Of a stretch of DNA of 11,384 bases, positions 7,203 to 11,384 are shown piece after piece. How positions within the stretch are numbered: the stretch's first letter is position 1; the number at the start of each line of letters is the position of its first letter. The notes below the pieces were generated by a model. The model saw only the letters and a list, made by a program, of their open reading frames with translations, searched no databases and was not told the origin of the DNA. This DNA is from RUG14300 sp964561145 (GTDB lineage: Bacteria > Bacillota > Clostridia > Christensenellales > CAG-1252): contig CAZLNZ010000033.1 of NCBI GenBank assembly GCA_964561145.1, positions 1 to 11,384 of the forward strand, given 5' to 3'. The position numbers were made by a program, and so were the translations under genes.

Positions 7203-7504
7203 TTCTTATCCTTATACTGTATATGCTTAATTCCGTCCTTAAGACTAACTCTAAAAAGAATTATCTTACTACCGATAGCGTGCACAGGTTCGGCATTTAA
7301 GGTCTCTGCCAAATAATTGATATAATCCTTTGCGGTTAAATCTGCATTCTTTTGCACGCCAATTTTAATTAATTCATGATCATCCAGCATCTCATCGACT
7401 TGTGCTAAAAAAGCGTCGGTAACGCCGTTTTTTCCCAAATAAACAGTTGTAGGAATTGAATTGGCAATTGACAACAATCTACTTCTTTCTTTACTTGTTA
7501 ACAT
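7199..7504 (-). CDS. yhbY: YhbY family RNA-binding protein (CRM domain)
   Basis: This 101-residue single CRM-domain protein belongs to the YhbY (B. subtilis YqeI) family, which associates with pre-50S ribosomal particles. Family features are LTSKERSRLLSIAN at the start, the GKNGVTD loop (25-30 region, equivalent to the conserved GKxG), HELIKIGV in the middle, and GSKIILFR (78-85). The tail is lysine-rich. It follows obg by 14 nt with a clear GAGGAG ribosome binding site, and its TGA stop overlaps the next start (ATGA). Neighbouring obg and yhbY is a common bacterial arrangement and fits a shared role in large-subunit assembly. Confidence 0.93.
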   Translation of the reverse strand: MLTSKERSRLLSIANSIPTTVYLGKNGVTDAFLAQVDEMLDDHELIKIGVQKNADLTAKDYINYLAETLNAEPVHAIGSKIILFRVSLKDGIKHIQYKDKK

Positions 7505-7518
7505 AATCTACTCCTCAC

Positions 7519-8775
7519 TTAATCGTAAAAATCAAATTGAATATCGGAAATCCTAATCAAATCTCCGTCTTTTGCACCACGTGCTCTAAGCTCATCAAAA
7601 ATACCACGATTCTTAAGCTTACGCTGGAAATATCTAAAGGACTCGGGGTCGGATAAAACAACGTTTCTGACAAGCATATCAATAAAGCCTCCTCTTACTT
7701 CGAAAGAGGAATCGGGATAGCGAAGAATCTCATAGCTATCATCATCTCTATCATCATATCTTATAAACTCATTCTCTGTTTGAATGTTAGAGGGAAGTTT
7801 TGTTACCACGGAGGCAATCTCTTTTATAAGCTGTTCAACATTTTGATGATATGCAGCACACACCGAAATGACAGGCATTCCGATCTTTTCCGAAAAAACA
7901 GAAACGGCATTTTCGTCCGCCAAATCGGTTTTATTCGCAACAATGATTTCGGGAAGACTTGACAGCCTTTCGCTATAGTTCTCCAGCTCATGTCTGATTG
8001 TAAAGTAATCGGAAGACGGCTCACGGCCCTCTGACCCCGATACGTCAACCACGTGAACGAGCATTCTAACCCGCTCAATATGACGTAGGAAGTCATGCCC
8101 TAGTCCGACCCCCTCACTAGCCCCTTCGATAAGACCCGGAATATCTGCCAAAACATAGCTGGTATCATAAAGTTTGATAACACCAAGATTAGGAGAAAGG
8201 GTTGTAAAATGATAGTTCGCGATCTTAGGTTTGGCCTCGGTTAAAACTGAAAGCAACGTAGATTTACCGACATTAGGATAACCAATCAACCCAATATCTG
8301 CGATAGTTTTAAGCTCGAGCTTAACCTTATGTTCGACAGTTTTATATCCTTCTTGAGCAAATGCCGGAGAACGTCTTGTAGGTGTAGCAAAGCACGCATT
8401 TCCCTTGCCACCTCTGCCGCCCTTTAAGACAACGACTTGCATACCATCCTCATACATATCGGCAAGAACTCCGTTGGATTCACAATCTCTAATAACCGTA
8501 CCGGTAGGTACCTTAATAATTGTCGGTGCTCCCGACTTACCGGTCTGATTATTAGGACCGCCGTCTACACCGTTTTCTGCCCTAAAATGAACTTTAAACT
8601 TAAAATCATAAAGAGTTGTCATATTTGAATCTGCAACAAATATGATATCTCCGCCATTTCCACCGTTTCCGCCATCGGGACCACCGGTAGGGTTATACTT
8701 TTCACTGTGAAAACTAACTCTGCCGTTTCCACCGTTACCCGACTTAATGTAGATTTTTGCAACGTCCAAAAACAT
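7519..8775 (-). CDS. obg: Obg family GTPase (ribosome assembly)
   Basis: Obg is an essential GTPase that acts in late 50S assembly and in stress signalling. The protein has 418 residues and the full three-domain plan. The glycine-rich Obg fold covers about 1-158 and is rich in GGNGG repeats. The G domain follows with the P-loop GYPNVGKS (165-172), G2 in FTTLSPNLG (190-198), G3 DIPGLIEG (211-218) and G4 NKTD (281-284). A C-terminal OCT domain spans about 340-418, so this is the Gram-positive-type Obg rather than the short-tailed form. The start has AAGGAGA upstream. It lies 43 nt after nth. The usual rplU-rpmA neighbours are absent, and nth takes the upstream place. Confidence 0.97.
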   Translation of the reverse strand: MFLDVAKIYIKSGNGGNGRVSFHSEKYNPTGGPDGGNGGNGGDIIFVADSNMTTLYDFKFKVHFRAENGVDGGPNNQTGKSGAPTIIKVPTGTVIRDCESNGVLADMYEDGMQVVVLKGGRGGKGNACFATPTRRSPAFAQEGYKTVEHKVKLELKTIADIGLIGYPNVGKSTLLSVLTEAKPKIANYHFTTLSPNLGVIKLYDTSYVLADIPGLIEGASEGVGLGHDFLRHIERVRMLVHVVDVSGSEGREPSSDYFTIRHELENYSERLSSLPEIIVANKTDLADENAVSVFSEKIGMPVISVCAAYHQNVEQLIKEIASVVTKLPSNIQTENEFIRYDDRDDDSYEILRYPDSSFEVRGGFIDMLVRNVVLSDPESFRYFQRKLKNRGIFDELRARGAKDGDLIRISDIQFDFYD

Positions 8776-8818
8776 ATCTTTCTCCTTTTGATTAAATAAA
8801 CTGTATCAGAAACAACCA

Positions 8819-9457
8819 TTAACCATTGTAGTTTTTACAAAGTTCTCTTAGATGACAATCATTACAATTAGGCTTCTGTGCCTTACAGCAATATCGACCT
8901 AGGAAAATAAGCAAATGATGGCTCCTTGACCACTTTTCACGAGGTATCAGAGTATTCAGCTGCTTTTCACACTGTAACGGATTTTTTCCATCTGAAAGAC
9001 CAAGTCTCTTTGATACCCTGAATACATGCGTATCAACAGCAATGGCAGGTCCGTGAAAAGCCTCGGAATAAACTACATTTGCAGTTTTTCTACCCACTCC
9101 ACTAAGCTTTTCCAGCTCTTCAATCGTTCGGGGCACGTCTCCGTTGTATACATTGACAATGTCCTTACTTGCCTCTATTATCGCTTTAGCCTTGTTGTTA
9201 TAAAAGCCACAACTACGAATATAGGGAATAATATCATCAACAGTCTTACTTGCCATCTCAAAAGGATCATTGCAATATGCAAACAAGCGAGGTGTTACAA
9301 GATTAACTCTTTTATCGGTACATTGTGCCGACAAAATAACTGCAATCAGCAATTCATATGGAGTACTATAATCGAGCTCACATTTTGCATTTGGAAAAGC
9401 CACTTCGAGGGCATCCAAGACGCTGTTTGCGAATTCTTTAGTAAAATAGTCATTCAT
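8819..9457 (-). CDS. nth: Endonuclease III, DNA glycosylase/AP lyase
   Basis: Nth removes oxidised pyrimidines and nicks abasic sites in base-excision repair. The 212-residue protein aligns end to end with the family (E. coli Nth is 211). It has ELLIAVILSAQCTD (35-48), the helix-hairpin-helix LSGVGRKTANVV (118-129) with catalytic Lys124, and VDTHVFRV with catalytic Asp142. The [4Fe-4S] cluster motif C-x6-C-x2-C-x5-C is at C191, C198, C201 and C207. It is the first gene of the operon that runs through obg, yhbY, M29 and CYTH. A strong promoter ends six bases before the ATG and no ribosome binding site is visible, so the message is probably leaderless at its 5' end. No other in-frame ATG lies near the start. 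Confidence 0.96.
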   Translation of the reverse strand: MNDYFTKEFANSVLDALEVAFPNAKCELDYSTPYELLIAVILSAQCTDKRVNLVTPRLFAYCNDPFEMASKTVDDIIPYIRSCGFYNNKAKAIIEASKDIVNVYNGDVPRTIEELEKLSGVGRKTANVVYSEAFHGPAIAVDTHVFRVSKRLGLSDGKNPLQCEKQLNTLIPREKWSRSHHLLIFLGRYCCKAQKPNCNDCHLRELCKNYNG

Positions 9458-9463
9458 TGTGAT

Positions 9464-9492
9464 ATTATAACATAGCTTTTAACCATTGTCCA
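9464..9492 (-). promoter_or_regulatory. Promoter of the nth-obg operon, placed for a leaderless start
   Basis: On the minus strand: -35 box TGGACA (9492-9487), 17-nt spacer, perfect -10 box TATAAT (9469-9464). Only six bases separate the -10 box from the nth ATG, so transcription should begin at or next to the A of the start codon. Confidence 0.75.
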
Positions 9493-9556
9493 CCTATAAA
9501 ATAACAAAAGCCGTGCAATCCGTTTTTCATATACCCCAATGATAGGCAATGCAAGC

Positions 9557-9588
9557 AAAAAAAACGCCATAGCTACACCATGACGTTT
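9557..9588 (-). terminator. Intrinsic terminator after the TerB-like gene
   Basis: Read on the minus strand, AACGTCAT (9587-9580) pairs with ATGGCGTT (9570-9563) across a 9-nt loop, with one G-T pair, followed by a T-run to 9557. It lies about 105 nt past the stop codon at 9694. The bases between stop and hairpin hold nothing I recognise. It insulates the TerB-like gene from the nth promoter. Confidence 0.82.
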
Positions 9589-9693
9589 GAATTTGATTTC
9601 AACAAACTTAACACAAAACTAATGTTGCATCAAGCTGATTTAAGTATTAATTGTGAATCACCTTTCCACAAAAAGCGGTTTTATATGTGTCAA

Positions 9694-10104
9694 TTAATCA
9701 ACAGCTAATAAACGCTTCAAGAAATCGATTTCTTCCTTTGAAATTCTCTCATCAACTGCAAAGAAAGCAATGCAGAGAAGTAAGAGATGTTGCTTAACCT
9801 CATCAGGACAATTATCAAAGAAGCTGTTAGCGAAATCGTAATCAAATGTGTTTTGAACAACATTTCTTGCATTTTCAGGCTCAACACCCATAACGTCTTG
9901 CATCAATCTCTTCTCATTGGGTGTCAAATTACCATCAGCACCAACGCAGCTTGTAATGATAACGATCAATGCAGTGAAAGCATTATCCTTACCAACCATT
10001 TTCTCAAGAAGAGGGACTACTTTAACAACAGCTGTTTGAGCAATGTTCTTAATTTCGTCATATTCCATATTAACAATTCTTTGAAGTAGTTCGTCTAAAT
10101 TCAT
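9694..10104 (-). CDS. TerB-like small protein, function unknown
   Basis: This 136-residue, mostly helical acidic protein resembles the TerB-like domain seen in tellurite-resistance and other stress proteins. Two similar acidic stretches stand out: GADGNLTPNEKRLM (55-68) and AVDERISKEEIDFL (116-129). Each has the D-x(2)-[LI]-[ST]-x(2)-E pattern typical of TerB-like repeats, which may bind a metal ion. A hydrophobic helix (about 41-54, AFTALIVIITSCVG) and another at 105-117 probably form the helical core rather than membrane spans. The start is set by GGAGGTT immediately before ATG at 10104; an open extension to 10182 runs back through the promoter and cannot be translated from that message. 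There is no ter cluster nearby, so tellurite resistance should not be assumed. It is a single-gene unit. Confidence 0.7.
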   Translation of the reverse strand: MNLDELLQRIVNMEYDEIKNIAQTAVVKVVPLLEKMVGKDNAFTALIVIITSCVGADGNLTPNEKRLMQDVMGVEPENARNVVQNTFDYDFANSFFDNCPDEVKQHLLLLCIAFFAVDERISKEEIDFLKRLLAVD

Positions 10105-10117
10105 TTTAACCTCCATT

Positions 10118-10134
10118 TTGTCCGTTACCGACAA
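10118..10134. promoter_or_regulatory. Palindrome at the start of the TerB-like transcript
   Basis: A 17-bp near-palindrome, TTGTC-N7-GACAA, lies between the -10 box and the ribosome binding site, about +3 to +19 of the predicted transcript. It could be a repressor operator or a short 5' hairpin. No regulator gene is adjacent. Confidence 0.35.
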
Positions 10135-10143
10135 TTCTGATTT

Positions 10144-10172
10144 ATGATACCATAATAGATTATTGTTGTCAA
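10144..10172 (-). promoter_or_regulatory. Promoter of the TerB-like gene
   Basis: On the minus strand: perfect -35 box TTGACA (10172-10167), 17-nt spacer, -10 box TATCAT (10149-10144). The expected start is near 10137, about 33 nt before the ATG. Confidence 0.8.
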
Positions 10173-10193
10173 TACTTTTCAAAAATTTCCTCT

Positions 10194-10214
10194 AAAAAGC
10201 ACCTCAGATGAGGT
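10194..10214 (-). terminator. Probable terminator downstream of the DegV-family gene
   Basis: On the minus strand ACCTC (10214-10210) pairs with GAGGT (10205-10201) over a 4-nt loop, then GC and five T. The stem is short, so it may be weak. It sits about 155 nt past the stop codon. A second imperfect hairpin nearer the gene (ATATC at 10285-10289 with GATAT at 10299-10303, T-rich on the minus-strand side) could also contribute. The rest of 10215-10368 is AT-rich with no gene recognised. Confidence 0.5.
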
Positions 10215-10368
10215 TTACAACAATCTCTCGAAAATGATTGCTTAAAAAACTTTTCAATTCAAATTAAGTCAAAGAAACTTAAAAATATCGAACTTCAAGA
10301 TATATGTATCTATGGCAAAGATGTAATCTATTGCTCTTGATACATAATTTCTTATTCAATAGTTTATT

Positions 10369-11232
10369 TTATCTTTCTGTTGAGTGGAAAATCAAGCCTA
10401 CTGTTCCCGGACCACAGTGACTGCCTATAACAGGACCAACCGAATAATGCCATAACTCGCTGTTAGGATATTGCTCCTTGATTTTGGCAATTAATCTATC
10501 GGCAAACTCGGGATTATCCGCATCAACTATAACGATAGGAAATTTATCCAACTCAGATCCGATTGAATCCAATCTCTCCATGAATTGAGATAATGCCTTC
10601 TTCTCGCCCTTTGGCTTTTCGTGAATAACCAAGGAACCTTCGTCATCAATCTTCAAGATGGGCTTGTATCCCAACATTGTACCAAAGAAACTCTCTGCCG
10701 CACTGAGTCTACCACCCTTATAGAGATACTTAAGACTATCAACCATAAAGTAGCAAGAAACATGATTTGTAAAGTCCTCTAAGAATGCGATAACCTCATC
10801 CAAAGATTTTCCTTGTTGGAAATACTTAATTGCAAAGTATACCTGATATCCTGCACCAACGCTTATACTCAACGTAGAAAAACGTCTAAAACGAGCATCG
10901 GGATATTTAGGTTCAAGCTCTTTTAGAGCTGTCTCCAAATGTCCGAAAGTTCCGCTAAGCTTATCGCTAAAGCTTATGTATAAAATATCTTCTCCCTTTT
11001 CAAAGAAAGGCTCCAGAAATTCGATGTATTGTTGAGGATTCAACGCAGATGTTGTAGGCATTGAACCTTGACGTACTCTATCATAAAAGTCTTTAAAATC
11101 TGTATTACGTCCAAAATCGTAAAAATATTCTTGATCGTCAATAGTATAGGGCATTTTTATAACAGGACAGCCCAGTTCATCCTCTTGAGTATACCACAAT
11201 TCACAGTCGGTATCATATATAATAACGCTCAT
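10369..11232 (-). CDS. DegV family protein, FakB-like fatty-acid-binding protein
   Basis: DegV proteins bind a single fatty acid; the FakB members present it to FakA for phosphorylation. The 287-residue protein has the fatty-acid site motifs PTTS (59-62), KLSGTF (91-96, with S93), the KGGRLS segment (172-177) and GSHCGPG (270-276, with H272). The Thr/Ser, Ser93 and His positions match those that hold the fatty-acid carboxylate in FakB. The N-terminal motif is divergent: DTDCEL (7-12) in place of the usual DSTADL. There is no signal peptide. The start has AAGGAGA upstream and a perfect consensus promoter, which suggests high expression. fakA lies about 9 kb away at the other end of the window, in a separate operon. 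The FakB role is inferred from family, not from linkage. Confidence 0.92.
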   Translation of the reverse strand: MSVIIYDTDCELWYTQEDELGCPVIKMPYTIDDQEYFYDFGRNTDFKDFYDRVRQGSMPTTSALNPQQYIEFLEPFFEKGEDILYISFSDKLSGTFGHLETALKELEPKYPDARFRRFSTLSISVGAGYQVYFAIKYFQQGKSLDEVIAFLEDFTNHVSCYFMVDSLKYLYKGGRLSAAESFFGTMLGYKPILKIDDEGSLVIHEKPKGEKKALSQFMERLDSIGSELDKFPIVIVDADNPEFADRLIAKIKEQYPNSELWHYSVGPVIGSHCGPGTVGLIFHSTER

Positions 11233-11265
11233 AATGTTCTCCTTTTGAGATATTAAAGTAATTTC

Positions 11266-11294
11266 ATTATATCACATTAGATTATTTATGTCAA
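11266..11294 (-). promoter_or_regulatory. Perfect consensus promoter of the DegV-family gene
   Basis: On the minus strand: TTGACA (11294-11289), 17-nt spacer, TATAAT (11271-11266). The expected start is near 11259, giving a leader of about 27 nt that contains AAGGAGA. Confidence 0.88.
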
Positions 11295-11331
11295 CATATC
11301 CCCAAATAATGCCCGTTACAGCAAAAAAGGA

Positions 11332-11384
11332 GTGAATTCCCAAAGTAAATTCCACAGTGGAATTTGAGGTGGAATTTACCCTGG
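11332..11384. repeat. Right copy of the GTGGAATTT-type dispersed repeat
   Basis: Positions 11332-11359 are the exact inverted counterpart of 23-50. The copy continues with more related units: AAATTCCAC (11347-11355) and GTGGAATTT (11357-11365) form a near-perfect palindrome around one base, and GTGGAATTT recurs at 11369-11377, a 12-nt period. It is cut by the window edge. It lies upstream of the DegV promoter and encodes nothing. Confidence 0.75.

Noticed and set aside
9026..9475. 149-residue open frame on the plus strand
   Set aside because: It is antisense to nth, which has all catalytic and iron-sulfur residues. The translation has no recognisable domain.
9787..10089. 100-residue plus-strand open frame
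   Set aside because: It is antisense to the TerB-like gene and low-complexity in character.
10105..10182. N-terminal extension of the TerB-like protein
   Set aside because: It would start upstream of the predicted transcription start and overlap the promoter. GGAGGTT places the start at 10104.
23..11359. Composite transposon bounded by the 28-bp inverted repeats
   Set aside because: The span holds only housekeeping genes and no transposase or integrase. The repeats look like parts of longer intergenic elements rather than terminal repeats of one mobile unit.
1..11384. A new defence, secretion or biosynthetic system
   Set aside because: Every sizeable open frame belongs to a known core family except the TerB-like protein, and no cluster of unknown genes is present.

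Overview
The window is an AT-rich stretch of chromosome from a Gram-positive bacterium of the Bacillota, most likely a clostridial lineage. The evidence is the Asp23-FakA pair divergent from rpmB, a YjbK-like CYTH protein, a DegV-family protein, an M29 aminopeptidase, consensus TTGACA/TATAAT promoters with 17-nt spacers, and strong GGAGG-type ribosome binding sites. No phage, transposase, CRISPR, tRNA or rRNA sequence was seen. The gene content is core and housekeeping rather than accessory. I did not find a new multi-gene system, and the points worth attention are mostly regulatory or architectural.

Layout. (1) Positions 2102 to 122, minus strand: an Asp23/Gls24-family gene followed by fakA, the fatty acid kinase catalytic subunit. 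(2) Positions 2305 to 5417, plus strand: rpmB, an alpha/beta hydrolase of the monoacylglycerol lipase type, and glmS, the first two each closed by their own terminator. (3) Positions 9457 to 5404, minus strand: a five-gene operon nth-obg-yhbY-M29 aminopeptidase-CYTH with very tight or overlapping junctions. It converges on glmS, and its terminator lies inside the glmS coding sequence. (4) Positions 10104 to 9694, minus strand: a TerB-like small protein with its own promoter and terminator. (5) Positions 11232 to 10369, minus strand: a DegV/FakB-like fatty-acid-binding protein under a perfect consensus promoter. Both ends of the window carry related copies of a GTGGAATTT-rich repeat that share an exact 28-bp block in inverted orientation.

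How the genes fit together. FakA phosphorylates fatty acids that are held by DegV-type FakB proteins, so the two ends of the window could encode the two halves of one exogenous-fatty-acid pathway. The hydrolase between them is of a family that can release fatty acids; this link is inferred. GlmS makes glucosamine-6-phosphate for the cell wall. L28, Obg and YhbY are ribosome or ribosome-assembly factors. Nth repairs oxidised pyrimidines. The M29 and CYTH proteins are soluble enzymes of uncertain physiological role that appear co-transcribed with Obg.
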